Shown: one piece after another, positions 20,253 through 31,928 of the stretch | How the letters are laid out: the number at the start of each line of letters is the position of its first letter | Position numbering within the stretch: the stretch's first letter is position 1 | Source of the DNA: Zasmidium citrigriseum | Lineage: Eukaryota > Ascomycota > Dothideomycetes > Mycosphaerellales > Mycosphaerellaceae | Assembly (NCBI GenBank): GCA_002786025.1 | Contig: NHNW01000012.1 | Span: forward strand, 434,001 to 498,000 | Direction: 5' to 3' | Length of the DNA: 64,000 nucleotides | The notes under the pieces: generated by a model | Database searches by the model: none | Told to the model about the DNA's origin: nothing | Seen by the model: the letters and a program-made list of their open reading frames with translations, nothing else | Made by a program: the position numbers and the translations under genes

Positions 20253-21434
20253 ATGGCGGCCACACTACCGCAGGACGACGGCCCGCTAAAAGTCATCAAG
20301 GCCACGCACGAAACGGAAAACACGCAGACGTTCCGCATTGGCACAAGAAGGTCCATCCTCGCGCGAGTACAAGCAGACGAAGTGGTCAAGGCATTGAAGG
20401 AGCAATGGCCCGAGCACAACTTCGAGATCCACGCCATGAGCACGACCGGTGACAACAACCAGAAGACGGCGCTGCACAAGTTCAACGAGAAAGCGCTATG
20501 GACACAAGAGCTGGAGGTCCTGCTCCAGAGCAAAGAGCTGGATCTGATCGTGCACAGCCTAAAGGATATGCCAACGCAGCTTCCCGCAGACCTGCAGCTT
20601 GGATGTGTTACCAAGCGCGAAGATCCGCGGGATGCTCTTGTCTTGAAGCCGACGCTTGTTGGAAGGGTCAAGTCGCTCAAGGATCTGCCAGAAGGCTCCG
20701 TTGTGGGCACCTCAAGTCTCCGCCGAACCGCCCAGCTGAAGCGTTTCTACCCTCAGTTGCAGTTTCAAGATGTTCGGGGTAATATTGGCACGAGACTGGG
20801 CAAGCTGGACGACCCGAACTCGGACTATTCGGCCATAGTGATCGCCGTCGCTGGTCTGGACCGCCTGGGCATGGCCAGTCGTATCAACTCGTACCTCTCT
20901 AAGAACAACGGCGGCATGTTACACGCGGTCGGCCAAGGTGCCCTAGGCATCGAAACTCGCAAAGACGACTCTCGGACGATGGATCTGCTGGCTAGAATCG
21001 GCTGCAAGAGGACCACGATGCAGGCACTTGCAGAGCGACAACTCATGCGTACCTTGGAGGGTGGTTGTTCCGTTCCAATCGGTGTAGAGACTGAGTGGAT
21101 CCCCAAAAAACGTTTCCACGACTCTCACATCGGCATTGGTGTCAAGCCAGCTGATGACTATGATCAAGCTACTGGGGTGGCCGTTGGGGGAGACACCGCG
21201 AACAAGGACGTGGAGCCGGAGCTTACTGATGAGCTGATTATGCGTGCTATCGTTGTCAGCCTTGACGGCAAAGATGCGGCAGAGATCGAGACGCGCCGGC
21301 GGATTACCACTAACGACCAGGCCAACGAGCTCGGATTCGATGCGGCGAAGCTGCTAGTCGAAAAGGGAGCAGATAAGATCTTGGAACAGGTACAACTGAA
21401 CAGGGGAATCATAAAAGACCAGGGAAATGCATAA
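20253..21434 (+). CDS. HEM3: Porphobilinogen deaminase (hydroxymethylbilane synthase)
   Basis: Third enzyme of haem biosynthesis: condenses four porphobilinogens into hydroxymethylbilane, in the cytosol. Single exon of 393 residues with the expected length. Clear motifs are FRIGTRRSILARVQAD (substrate-binding arginine near the start), STTGDNNQK, ELDLIVHSLKDMP, KREDPRDALV and TSSLRRTAQL. Near residue 272 EGGCSVPIGV holds the cysteine that carries the dipyrromethane cofactor. The residues after about 300 are a fungal C-terminal extension. The gene starts 237 bp after the lipocalin gene on the same strand. Confidence 0.97.
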   Translation: MAATLPQDDGPLKVIKATHETENTQTFRIGTRRSILARVQADEVVKALKEQWPEHNFEIHAMSTTGDNNQKTALHKFNEKALWTQELEVLLQSKELDLIVHSLKDMPTQLPADLQLGCVTKREDPRDALVLKPTLVGRVKSLKDLPEGSVVGTSSLRRTAQLKRFYPQLQFQDVRGNIGTRLGKLDDPNSDYSAIVIAVAGLDRLGMASRINSYLSKNNGGMLHAVGQGALGIETRKDDSRTMDLLARIGCKRTTMQALAERQLMRTLEGGCSVPIGVETEWIPKKRFHDSHIGIGVKPADDYDQATGVAVGGDTANKDVEPELTDELIMRAIVVSLDGKDAAEIETRRRITTNDQANELGFDAAKLLVEKGADKILEQVQLNRGIIKDQGNA

Positions 21435-22953
21435 TGCGGAGCGAGTGCGCTTGCAAAGTCGTAAGCCTGTCTACGCTGCAAGGTAGCGACCACTGCTGGC
21501 TTCGGGAAGATCTCGTCTTCTTCCATTGATCACGAGCGTACGATTCTACATACGATCCTGAGACGCTTGTGCTCCAGATTGTGCTTATAGCTATACATTA
21601 CAGGGTATTCACCTACGCCAAGATTTTAATCTTGTCCCGGTCGACTCCCCAGACGCCGCCATCTATTTCGTTGCTGTCCCGAACCATACCGACATCCGCG
21701 TTGGCTCCAGTGTTGTTGAAGATTCGGCTCCACTCTCAAGAACCCAGGATGACTTTCCCGATCGCTCGAGCTGCTTTTCTGGAGTACAGTACGTCAAATG
21801 TCTTGGTTTGCTGCAGACCGGTAGCTCAACAGATTCTCATCTTTCGGTCGCTTGTCGCCGCGAAGAGCGCCCTGGCGAGTATTAGCCGTCGCTCATGCAC
21901 CATTGGTGACGAGACGTCAAACTCTGCACCTCGACTCCCTGGTTTCCATGCTCATCGATAAGCCAGAGCCTCGATGCGATACCATACGTCATGCTATCGA
22001 TTCTGCCGCAGACAAGCCGATGCACAAGCAAGCTGTAGTCTGCAAGAAATCCTTCCCCTAGACATGGTGGTGTTTGGAGCTGACGGGACAAAGAGAAAGC
22101 ATTTTCTCCTAACTCCGGTCACATGTCTCTCTTTCCATTGAGCATGGAAGAAGACTATCCCGCGATGCTACACGGGCAAGGGAAGGTGTGCTAATGCGGT
22201 ATAGATGCAGACGGGTCGTGACCGTCTGACCCCCAAGATTCCAATCAGGGGTGTCATTATGCGAGACAGTCCGGGAACGAGACCAGGAATGTTACTCAGC
22301 CCTACGGGGATCACACCGATACATGGGAGGGTGCACATTTGTGGTTGCACTTCTCAGGGTGCGATCATGGGCTTTCACATGCACTCAAGAGAAGCAAGTT
22401 GGATCAGGGAACGCCATCAGGACACTTTTTCAGCGGTCCTATCTGCGACAGACACAGTTTTCTGCGGTACAATCAGCCAGGAACCATACGAAAGGCTGAC
22501 TACGCCGTCGTGAACGTTTTCTAGGTTTGCGCCGGCACTGAAAGTCCCTCGATACGGGAAAGCTTCTTCGCTGCACCATCATGGCTCGAATCTGGCCTCA
22601 ACGACATCGGACCTACGGACCTACGAGCCAACCCGACATGCGCGTATCTAGGGCTACTTTCGAAGCTCTGTACGCCAGGTTGTCCGTATTTGCTGCACGC
22701 CTTTTGTGCGGGTTGGCGTCCCCGTGGATAGTATCGCCTAGTGTGCATATCCCGACAGGGTGCCAGGGATTAGAGAATGCATTGGCAATCGCTCATATTG
22801 CGAACCATTGACGTGTTGATGCGAGGGTGAGACAGTCCTACGTCAAGCAACCAGGCTCTTCGATACGTCCCTTTAATGCAGGTATGACTTGGACAGAAAT
22901 TCAATGCATTGGCCTTTCTCATTGCATTTCGCATTCCTACACACGACACTGAC
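21435..22953. other. Intergenic 1.5 kb with a possible decayed coding remnant
   Basis: Between HEM3 and the regulator gene. One stretch at about 21602-21895 (+) is open for some 95 codons with gene-like composition (FNLVPVDSPDAAIYFVAVPN near its start), but it has no start or splice partners I can support. It may be a relic or chance. Short repeats such as GGACCTACGGACCTACG near 22610 are seen. Nothing else is identifiable. Confidence 0.4.
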
Positions 22954-25286
22954 ATGGCGGTAGCATCAACTAACAGCAAGTCTGATCAAGTCGTACACGA
23001 CCTAGATGGCATGTCGACAAAACCTAATACCACCGCTGGAGTCGAGTTGAGAGCTACACGCCGGCGCTCTTCAACGACTAAACCAGCATTGGCACCAATC
23101 AAGACTGGTTTGGAGAAGCATATGACTGCGGATGGACCGCAAGATCTGAAGTTAACCAGGAAGCGCGCAGCTAGAGCGGTAAGCACCACACCATATGTTC
23201 CATGTCTAGGTTTCCTGTGCTGGCCGAAGAGGCTAACAAGCTCAGTGCGATCAATGTCGCCGGCGGAAATCGCGTTGCGATGGCCAGATGAATTGCAGCG
23301 CTTGCAAGGTTGTAGGGTGAGCTTCGATCGTGAGCAAGTAAATCAGCACTTACACTGACTCTTATCTCTCTAGTCTACATTGCTCCTACGGACATACAAT
23401 CAAACAGTCTAGGGGCCCGTCCTATGTTGCGCATCTGGAGAAGAAGGTGCAGGAGCTGGAGGAGCGGCTTAAGACGACAACCTGTGGCGCATCTGAGACT
23501 GGCGCCGGGATGACAGAATCTGCCTCACAATCGCCGAAACAAGACATCAGTAGTACGGCTCAGTGTAGCCCAACGACCTCGGACTGGGCTGGACTTCCTT
23601 TTTCAGCATGTTCCCTCACCTCTGACCAATTCGGATTCATCGGGACAGCCACAGTTCAAGACGGCAGCAGCAAACCGGCAACCTATCTTTCCACTATAAC
23701 CAGCGAGCCGCGCGGGAAGCCTGTCGGTCATGACATCCTGCGCCAGCTATGGAACTACTGCAACTTGTCAAGCCCAAGCCAGTCCCTGGAATCGTCTCTA
23801 AAGCTGGTGCAAGCACTCGATGCACCGTTTTCAGCCGATACATCCCTTGTCAGCGCTGCGCCTTTGCTTCCTCCCAAAACCGAGGTGATCCGCTGGGTCG
23901 GCCTTGCATTTACAGAGATCTGGCCTTTCATTTCTAGGATCCATGCTCAGGTGATTATCTACCGACTCTATAACACGAGCACATTCGGACAGGAGGAAAA
24001 CGACAAAGACGATTTGGCCCTCCTATACGCACTATTGGCCCTCGGCCAAAGATTCGATACAACGAAGAATGTGGATGTCACCGACTGTAGGACTCAAGGA
24101 ATCCAGTACTTCTCCGCCGCACAGAACATGATACCTCTTCAGAACTGCGACCGAAGCATCTCTGCCCTCCAAACGATCGTGTGCTTGGCGCTCTATTTGA
24201 AGGCTGGGTCGGCTCTGACTCGATGTCATGCTTATGTGAGTGCCGCTGCGAGCGCAGGTCTCCGCATGGGGCTCCATGAGCCCGTGGCCTGCGTTGCAGA
24301 AGACGAAGATGCGATTCAGCGGCGTGTATGGGCCACCATTCGCTGCATGGACGTTCTCACGTCGAGTCTTCTGGGACTACCACGGATCATTTCGACTCAG
24401 CCGAACGACGATGAGCCCTTTCCATGTCAAACAAGTGGATATGAATCAGACTTGTTGACGACTTCTGCTCATGTCCAACTGACGAGAATCTTTTGCCGAG
24501 CGCTAGAAAACATCTATCACAGCAAGACAGCAACAAAGCCATGCGAGACAGGAACCTTTGCCGTTCGAGAAGATAGCATGCAGCAGTTTTGCAACGAACT
24601 TGACTTTTGGGTGAAGAACTGTCCGATGCTCACAACGCCGATTGAGAACATGACGAGGTAAACCATTTCAAACATGGGATATCTTCCACAGGAGGACTGA
24701 CGCGATATCCAGGAACCAGCTACTCCTTTTACTTTCGCACGCCAATACCGAGCTAATACTCTTTTCGCCCTTCGTACATCACCTATCGAATGCACCCACG
24801 AACAGCAGCTCTACCGAATATGCATACGCTTGCAAGGCTTTCCAGGCGGCGCTGGCAGCAGTTCGGATTGCCGATGTCCTCCATAAACACCTCTGGCTCC
24901 ACGAAGCTTATTTTCATGTTCTGGATGTGCTCGCCATCGCAGGCGTAATACTTCTGGTCTCAGAGCGAATTTGCTCAGATAGTCAGATGCTCATGGAAGC
25001 CATTCCTTGCATCAAGCGAGTGAAGGAGCTCTTGCTGCTGCTTTCCCTACAGAATCCGACTGCCAAGGAGATTTGGACTTTTCTGGAGAGCGCCGATATA
25101 CATTCCGACACGACGCAGCATCCAAGTCGCAATGCCTCGATCACGCGGCCGGCGACTTTGTATTCTCAGGATAGCGCTGTGGATGTGAGCCCTGCCGGAA
25201 GTTGCTTCAATCCTTCTCCTCTTTTGATGGATAGTGATCTGGCTTCGTTTCCGATGTCGGTGGAAGTCGATTCCGTGATGGGGTGA
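22954..25286 (+). CDS. Zn(II)2Cys6 fungal transcription factor
   Basis: Sequence-specific nuclear regulator. Exons 22954-23178, 23246-23316, 23374-24657 and 24713-25286 join in phase to give 717 residues. The DNA-binding domain starts at residue 76: CDQCRRRKSRCDGQMNCSACKVVGLHCSY across the exon 2/3 junction has the six zinc cysteines with standard spacing. A short coiled coil follows (HLEKKVQELEERL). The fungal-specific regulatory domain covers about residues 270-560 (VGLAFTEIWPFISRIHAQ, LYALLALGQRFD, SAAASAGLRMGLHEP). The 71-nt second exon carries most of the zinc cluster. No neighbouring gene is tightly coupled, so the targets are unknown. Confidence 0.92.
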
Positions 25287-25516
25287 TCTGAGCAGTAAAT
25301 GCCTTTGGAAAGCATGTTCTATGCCTGGAGACGATTCACAAGGCGTTTGGAATGGCGTTAAAGTACCTACAGGTTGAACTGGGCGAACAATTTGCTAGCG
25401 AGGAGTTCAGTTGAAACATAACGACATGATGACCAAGAGATATACATATCTTGTGCCTAGAGCATAGATGCGTTCCCATAGGACCCTAAAACTTAGATGC
25501 GACAGAAAACAAGCCC

Positions 25517-26224
25517 CTACTTCAACTTCTTAAACCTCCCAAGCATGCTCTTCATCTTCTTCCCCGTATCACTACTCGACGAAGACGATGACCTCGACAC
25601 CGCAACACCCGCCAACAACGGCTCCTTCCTCCTCTCTGGACTCTCCCCCCAAAGAATCTCTCTCTGAAGCTGCATCGCCGTCATCGCCACCGTGACCATC
25701 TCATCCAGTCCATTCTGATCTCGAATAATATGCACCGGAATCTCTATCCTCCCTGTATTCCAGCTCGTCATTATTATCCCACAGACACTCACATACGCAT
25801 CCTCGACATCCAGACAGCGGGTCACAAAGCCATCGCGAAACATCCCCATAAACTGAAACTCCAGGTCATGCCCTTCCAGAGTTCCTACGTCCGAGGCCCA
25901 TCGTTCGGAGTCCTCGTTGTCCTTGAGCAATGCGCAGTTCCATGTCAACCACGGGAATTCGAATTCCGGCGAGTTGCCAGGTGTGAATCGTACGGTGCCT
26001 ATTTTGCGCTGGACGTGGCCGAAGTGCTCGACTGTGACTTTGTAACTTGAGTCCTTCTTGCGTTCGGTGTAGTGGAAGTGGTAGAGTGGGGCCAGAGGCG
26101 TTGAGCCGGGGGCGATGAGATAGTCATCGTTGCGGCTGTCGCGGTCGTTGACGGAGAGGGTTATGAGGTTGGAGCCTGGGGGGCAGAGGAAGCTGAAGGG
26201 GTAGGGGTTGTATGGTGCTTGCAT
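25517..26224 (-). CDS. Hypothetical protein, 235 residues
   Basis: Not confidently recognised. The single exon starts at an ATG (MQAPYNPYPF). The chain looks like an all-beta fold: DDYLIAPGSTPLAPLYHFHY near residue 34, HFGHVQRKIGTVRF, then LTWNCALL and FQFMGMFRDGFVTRC. It ends with a Ser-rich and Lys-rich tail (SSSSSSDTGKK to GRFKKLK). The layout of short beta strands is faintly reminiscent of tubby-C/LURP-one-like scaffolds, but that is only an impression. There is no signal peptide. The gene is convergent with the Zn2Cys6 regulator, with 230 bp between stops. Confidence 0.75.
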   Translation of the reverse strand: MQAPYNPYPFSFLCPPGSNLITLSVNDRDSRNDDYLIAPGSTPLAPLYHFHYTERKKDSSYKVTVEHFGHVQRKIGTVRFTPGNSPEFEFPWLTWNCALLKDNEDSERWASDVGTLEGHDLEFQFMGMFRDGFVTRCLDVEDAYVSVCGIIMTSWNTGRIEIPVHIIRDQNGLDEMVTVAMTAMQLQREILWGESPERRKEPLLAGVAVSRSSSSSSSDTGKKMKSMLGRFKKLK

Positions 26225-26852
26225 GTTCGTTTAGGCAAGGGTTGAATTGGGGAATGTTTCGGGGAGAGAGGTTTCCTGTTGTTGTATAGCTGTTCCTACC
26301 GTCGGATCTAGATCTATTTGGGGGGTGATCAACTGAAGCTGAACATTTAGCCTTTTCAGCTCTGCCATGCTAGAGACTTGGCTTCATCAATAGCTGTGCT
26401 TTTGGGATCCGTAGGTCAATGTCTGTGCGTAAGCAAAAACCGTTTCGAGAAGATGCTGTGCCTGCGCTGAACGACTAAGCCACGTGAAGTCTTCAATGAT
26501 CTTCGCAAGATCTTCCTTCTCCAGCAACATCTCGCATGCAAAACCGTGGAAATGTGCATATGACGTCGACGTTCATCTACTGGGCCTAATGAAGCATAAG
26601 TCGACCGAGACGATTGGTTGAAGTTCATTCAGTGTCTTGAAGGTGCATGCTTGGCAAAGCGAAGGATTGCCGCAGCTGCTTCTCTCGGCTTAGCGCGAAG
26701 CTTGTTAACCGGTATGTGAATCCGCTGCCTCAGCTGGGTTACTTTGGCCTCGTGGCGGTGCGAGCCATCGAATCTTGAAGCATGACGGCAACAATCAGAC
26801 TTCACCTCAAATTGATCGATGGCGACTTATCTGTAGAACACCTATTGCAACA
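26225..26852. other. Intergenic 0.63 kb between divergent genes
   Basis: Promoter region for the minus-strand hypothetical gene and for the S28 peptidase. I see no TATA box close to either start and no repeat. Confidence 0.45.
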
Positions 26853-28735
26853 ATGTGGCGGTTAGCAGCATTCGCTTCTTTACTCTCGCTCTCAACCGCA
26901 GCAGAGCTGAGATCCAAACGTGATGGTATGAGCGTGAGCAGAGACGAGGAGGCGCTGAAGGAGATACTGACTTGATGTCAGCAGGGCCACGAGTCCAGAC
27001 CATTCAACTTGCAGTCGATCATTTCAACAGCTCAAACTCGAACACATACTCGAACCGCTTCTGGGTGGATTCGACTCACTACAAGCCCGGTGGCCCAGTC
27101 GTGCTGTTCAACAATGGAGAGTCTGGTGTTGATGAAGCCGTATTGAGCACTTATCTCGGTGCGGATGCGTCCAACATGGCGATTGCGCGGAGGTATAATG
27201 GGATCGCCGTAGTATGGGAGCATCGCTATTACGGTCAGTCAATGATGTTGTGATGTCCAGAACATACTCTGACAGCCGGGTCAGGGCGTAGTATACCAGT
27301 CGCCATCGATAACAAGACTGGATATGCTGTCGATGGTGCCGAAGGATACAAGTACTTGACCACGGAGCAGGCATTGGAGGATATGGTGTACTTTGCCAAC
27401 CACTTTCAGCCCAGAGGATTGCGAAAGTCTTGGGAGGACCTCCACCCATCCAGAACTCCATGGATAGCTATTGGGGCGTCTTATCCTGGACTGCTAGCGG
27501 TGTTCTTGCGCATCAGAAATCCTGAGACTTATGTTGCCAGCTGGGCATCGAGTGCTCCTGTGGAGACGGTCCTCTCGATGCCCACTTACTATGAACAGAT
27601 TTACCAGGACATGACAGCAAATTGTTCAGCTGATATAGCCGCAGCATCCAGGTATCTTGACACTGTCCTGGCCAACGGGACTCAGCAAGAAGGCAGCATG
27701 GCCAAATTCCTCGGAACGCTCGCAACGACCGGCGTAGGCCAACTAGGTGACCTAATGAACAGCACGGAATCAGAGCTGGGCGATAGGATTGCTGAAGCCG
27801 GCGCCTACAGCGAGTACTATGCCGCAGTGAACGTGGTAGATATTGTGAGAGCCTCGTCGTTCCAGACCCAGGGCTTCACAGCGTCGACATTGCCCTACTG
27901 CGATCTCATGCAGCAGTGGGATCCGGCGCCTTTCCTCAACGGCTCCTCATCGTCAGACATAGTCCACGCGATCTTCGGTCCAGAGAGCAACTCGTCACAT
28001 ATCAGTCCATCTGATCAAGGCATAGCATCGACGTATGGCGACGACAAAGCAGCGTTCGGCGCCGTGCTGTACGCAACAGCGCTGCACACCCAGTTCTCGG
28101 ACTTCTACAACCGGCCTCCCAGCGGCTTCCCGGCGGATCAGCCCTCGTGGAACTGGCAACACTGCTTCGAGAATCCGAACTGGCAAGTGGCAAATGTTTC
28201 ATCGCCGTACAACTTCTTATCGGCCCTTGTCGACGTAGAGAACTCCGTAGTAGCTGGCTGTGGCTCGAACTCATCATTTCCGTTCGAGGTACCACCTGCG
28301 AACCTCACCGGCAATAACCACTTTGGAGGTTGGAACATGCGAACCTCGAACGTTATGTTCATCGACGGAGCCAACGATCCATGGCATACGCTCTCAGTCC
28401 ACTCGACAAACACGGAGATCGGAGCGCCAAATAGAACCTCCACTCAGGAAGTGCCGGCCTGCAATCAGCCGCCTCCGGGTGATTCTGTCTTCGGCATGGT
28501 CTTTCCTGATGGGTATCATGGCCAGGACCTCGTCTCCGCACCGGAGTCTGATGCTTCCGTGGAATTGTTCTCCAAAGCGCTTGATGTGTGGTTGCCGTGC
28601 TTCCACTCGTGTCAGGCAAGGGGCACACACTTTGAGGAGAACACCGGTAGTGTTTTTCCGCCTTCATTGGCGCTGTTGGTGGGGCTCTTGTCTGCTGTGT
28701 ACGGCCTGATATGGTACAATACCAGTAAATTGTGA
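26853..28735 (+). CDS. Secreted S28-family serine carboxypeptidase (prolyl carboxypeptidase-like)
   Basis: Extracellular or vacuolar serine peptidase of family S28, which typically cleaves after proline, often at acid pH. Exons 26853-26925, 26985-27233 and 27285-28735 (590 residues) join in phase; the second junction completes EHRYYGRSIP, a family signature. A signal peptide (MWRLAAFASLLSLSTAA) is present. The catalytic serine is in GASYPG. The aspartate is in FIDGANDPW. The histidine is in PDGYHGQDL. Several N-glycosylation sequons are seen. Unusually, the C-terminus has a hydrophobic stretch of about 20 residues (LALLVGLLSAVYGLIW) followed by YNTSKL, suggesting membrane anchoring or GPI processing of an otherwise secreted enzyme. 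Confidence 0.93.
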
Positions 28736-29077
28736 TGCAAGATCGAGATCTGGCGTGCGAATTGGATGGTGATTCGATGGGACGAGTGATCCGTGAAGGT
28801 TTTGACGGGGCTGAGTCCGTAGTCAAGATGAGATCGAGATTAAACGTTCTCTAGTCGCTTCTTGATTTGACGAATGTTGATCGAATGAAGCAGGACTTGC
28901 AGGGAGTTGTTGCCACATCGCTTTCCGCCGGAGCTGTCGCCGTAGCGTACGGAGGCAGGTGCGACGCAAGCGAGGATTTAAGGTTTGTGGACTAAACTCT
29001 AAATCGCGCGTCTCACTTGCCTCAATTTCCATTTCGTCTTTCCTCTTCACCCACATCTCACCTTTTCAGATCACACC
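28736..29077. other. Intergenic 0.34 kb
   Basis: Downstream of the peptidase and upstream of the acidic protein on the same strand. C/T-rich leader sequence precedes the ATG at 29078. No other feature is seen. Confidence 0.4.
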
Positions 29078-29758
29078 ATGGCGCAGAAACGCACGTCTGC
29101 CGAAGCTGAAGCGATGCCTCTACGGACCCGTCGAGGATCGAAGCGCACCAGACTGTCTCCAACTGTCGAAGCTCCTTGTGACAGCAGCGAAGCATCGACA
29201 GGTTCCATCTCCGAAGCCTCCGCGCTCAAGAGCACTCCTGGAGCCTCTGAAAACAACAGACAAGCTACGATGAGCCCGATCTCTAGTCAAGAAGACGAGA
29301 CTTCCGAGAGCGATGTTTCAGAGACATCGAGCGAAGATCCCTCGTCTGATGAAGACGACGAGGACGAAGAGGAGGATGAAGAAGAGATCGTCACTTTGGG
29401 CGGACCGAAGAAGCCGGCAATAGATCCTCAGCGAGTGTTGGAGGAAGCTGCCAAGCTTCAATCCAGATTGCAAGAACTCATGCCGAAATTAAGGCAAGCA
29501 AACAAGGAGCTTGCCGAGAAGGGTCCCAGTCTGAACATGGAAGATGTTGGCGAGAACGAAGAGCATATCGAGATGGATCTCGGCCTCGGGGTTCTCGAAG
29601 AGAAAACTGAGAGTGACGACGGCGACGCTCTGAAGGAAGCCGATGGACACAAGGACCCGGTGACAGAGCCGGAAGGAAAGCCCGATGCGATTCAGTCACT
29701 TTTGGGGGCTAGTAAGGAGCACATGCCGCCAGGCATTGAGGAGGTGGATGGAGTATGA
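29078..29758 (+). CDS. Acidic nuclear-type protein, NOPCHAP1-like (DUF4598 family)
   Basis: Single exon, 226 residues. The N-terminus is basic (RTRRGSKRTR, possible nuclear signal). Residues 60-105 are Ser/Glu/Asp-rich, ending in an acidic run (DEDDEDEEEDEEE). Next comes IVTLGGPKKPAI, then a helix (LEEAAKLQSRLQELMPKLRQ) and HIEMDLGLGVLEE. The IVTLGG element followed by the helix resembles, from memory, the family that includes human NOPCHAP1, a cofactor that hands NOP58 to the R2TP/PAQosome during snoRNP assembly. The assignment rests on these motifs alone. Two ribosome/RNA genes elsewhere in the window (UTP10, NRDE-2) are not linked to it. Confidence 0.65.
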   Translation: MAQKRTSAEAEAMPLRTRRGSKRTRLSPTVEAPCDSSEASTGSISEASALKSTPGASENNRQATMSPISSQEDETSESDVSETSSEDPSSDEDDEDEEEDEEEIVTLGGPKKPAIDPQRVLEEAAKLQSRLQELMPKLRQANKELAEKGPSLNMEDVGENEEHIEMDLGLGVLEEKTESDDGDALKEADGHKDPVTEPEGKPDAIQSLLGASKEHMPPGIEEVDGV

Positions 29759-29792
29759 TACTATCTCTACGGTGACTGCCATGTCGATCGTT

Positions 29793-31928
29793 TCAGCCAA
29801 ATACTAGGTTCTTCGCTTTCTGCCAGACGTTCAAGCCCTTCTCCTGAATCTCGCCATTCTGGGCGGCCAACTCCGCCTCCAGCCTGTCCTGCTCATCGAA
29901 TGCGAATGCTTCCGAGAAATCGACCTCCGAAGGTTTCACGAACTTGGTCTTGAACCACAACTACGTTAAAGGTCAGCGGTCTGGAACCTGCACAAAGCTT
30001 ATGGATTAATCTTACCTTGTACGCGACGAAATCGAAGACGAACAGCGGAGCTCCCAGATAGTTGGCGAAGAATGTCTGCACGGACTCAGCACGCATCTTG
30101 TACATTTCAACGCCAATTGAACTCACCTTTGCGCTTCCCTCCTCACCGAAGGGACTGATGCTGAGGTAAAATTCGCATCCAAGGATGAAGAAAATGATAA
30201 CAATGCCAATCCACTGCAGGTATGGAGCCAATGGCGACTTGAAAGGCAGCTTCCGATAGTCGATGTTCTGCGCCTTCAGCGCGACTCGGAAGAAGCAGTG
30301 GCAAACGAAGATGGACATCCATTGGAAGAACGCGGCGATGCTAAACACAAGTCAGTCAATACTGCCTTAGAGTCTTGCTGAAAGGACTTACGCTACGAGG
30401 CTGGAGAACCACGAGTAGACCTTTATGGCCTCATCGTTGCAATTCAAATATGTCAGACCACCGCCGATCAATGTGCTCAAGCCCAGCGCCAACCATGGTC
30501 GGCCAGCTTTATCCTTCTTGCCAAAGATTGGGTGAATGAGCTTGATATCTGACAAGGCCGTGAGACTTCTGCTGGCGATGTACACGCTCGTAATACCGCA
30601 GCTGATGACCGAAAGGAAGATGAACCCGTTGAGAGCGTGAGCAAGCCAATGCTGCTTCGCACGCTGCGCGGCAATAACGAACGGGGACCCAAGTGTTCCG
30701 GAGCCGTTGACGAGATCCTCGTCTGTGAAAGGGACACACATGCCGACCAGCCAGATGTTTAACACGAAAAACGCAAACATTCGCCAAAAGATCGGGTACA
30801 CCGTAGCTTTGATCGTCTTTCTTGGGTCCTTTGCTTCACCTGCGATGATTGCGATATGTTCACCGCCACCGAACGAGAAGCCAGCTTGCACGAAAGCCTT
30901 AGCGATGCCCTTAATTCCGTTGTTGAAAGCTCCTGGAGACTTCCAGTAATGGAACACGAGAGTACCGCCGGTCGCAGCAATGCCTCCGCTAGCCATGATG
31001 AAGAGGAAGAAGATCATCGCGAAGATGGCCAAGATCTTCACCCACGACATCCAGTACTCGATATGACCATAGACGCGGACAGGGAAGACGTTCCCAAGTA
31101 CCATCACGAACAGAAAGATCGTGATGTAGGCGGCTATCGGGACAACGTTCGTTTCAGGCCAAAACTGCAGAACGGAGACTGCTGCTGTGATTTCGGCTGG
31201 AATGATCATCACCCACTCGAACCACTGCAAGTCATGAAGCTGTCAGCAGATGGATCTAGCGCGGAGATGTGCGCCTATGCCGCTTGTTTTACATACGAAG
31301 TTGACTCCAGTGGCGAATGCAAAGGCGCTGTCGACGTACTCCTTCTGCTGACGAATGAAGCCTCCGTGTACTGGTCGCTAGGAAACAGTCAACATCTTCT
31401 GTCGGCGATATGTGACGTGGAGGCAGCCTGTGAGGAGGACTTACGTATGAGGACATCTCGCCGACCGACATGTATTGTCCCCAGACGATCAATGCTACGA
31501 TGGTGTACGCCTAGAATGACAATATCAGAGCCGATCGACTTCGTTCAGAGACTCGCCTGACTTACAACCGCAATGCCACCTGGTCCAGCATACTTCAGTG
31601 CCGTCCCTGTTCCGACCTAATCGGTATTAGAGAGCGAGTTCGCAGGTTGAACAAGGATTCTCCTACCCAGAGGCCGGTCCCAATGCCGGCGCCAAAAGTC
31701 ATCATCATGATTTGGCGCTTGCCGAGCTGTCTGCGAAAGCCTGCATCGTCGACGCCAGAGCTGACGACCTGTACACAGTATAGAGGGTTAGAAGGGATTG
31801 TTCGCCTTCCATAGGACCTTTCTTGCTCTTACTGTTGTAATACCATCCTGACAGCTCGGCGCTTTCTCCAAGTCATGGCCCTTGTCGTCTGGCTGCAAAG
31901 TCTTCTCCTGTCCTGAGGCGATTTCCAT
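29793..31928 (-). CDS. Amino-acid permease (YAT family, plasma membrane)
   Basis: Proton-coupled amino-acid importer with about 12 membrane spans. Nine exons on the minus strand: 31928-31833, 31768-31667, 31616-31566, 31510-31445, 31377-31297, 31224-30392, 30340-30127, 30075-30016 and 29960-29793, giving 556 residues. All junctions keep phase. Family hallmarks are IMMMTFGAGIGTGLWVGTG at the first span, VGEMSSY, then PVHGGF, AFATGVNFWFEWVMIIPAEIT, and FSFGGGEHIAIIAGEAKDP. Near the end are APLFVFDFVAYKLWFKTKFV and a cytosolic tail ending WQKAKNLVFG. Intron 30076-30126 is 51 bp with no in-frame stop. Substrate cannot be read from sequence. The gene is divergent with the hydrolase at 32378. Confidence 0.93.
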
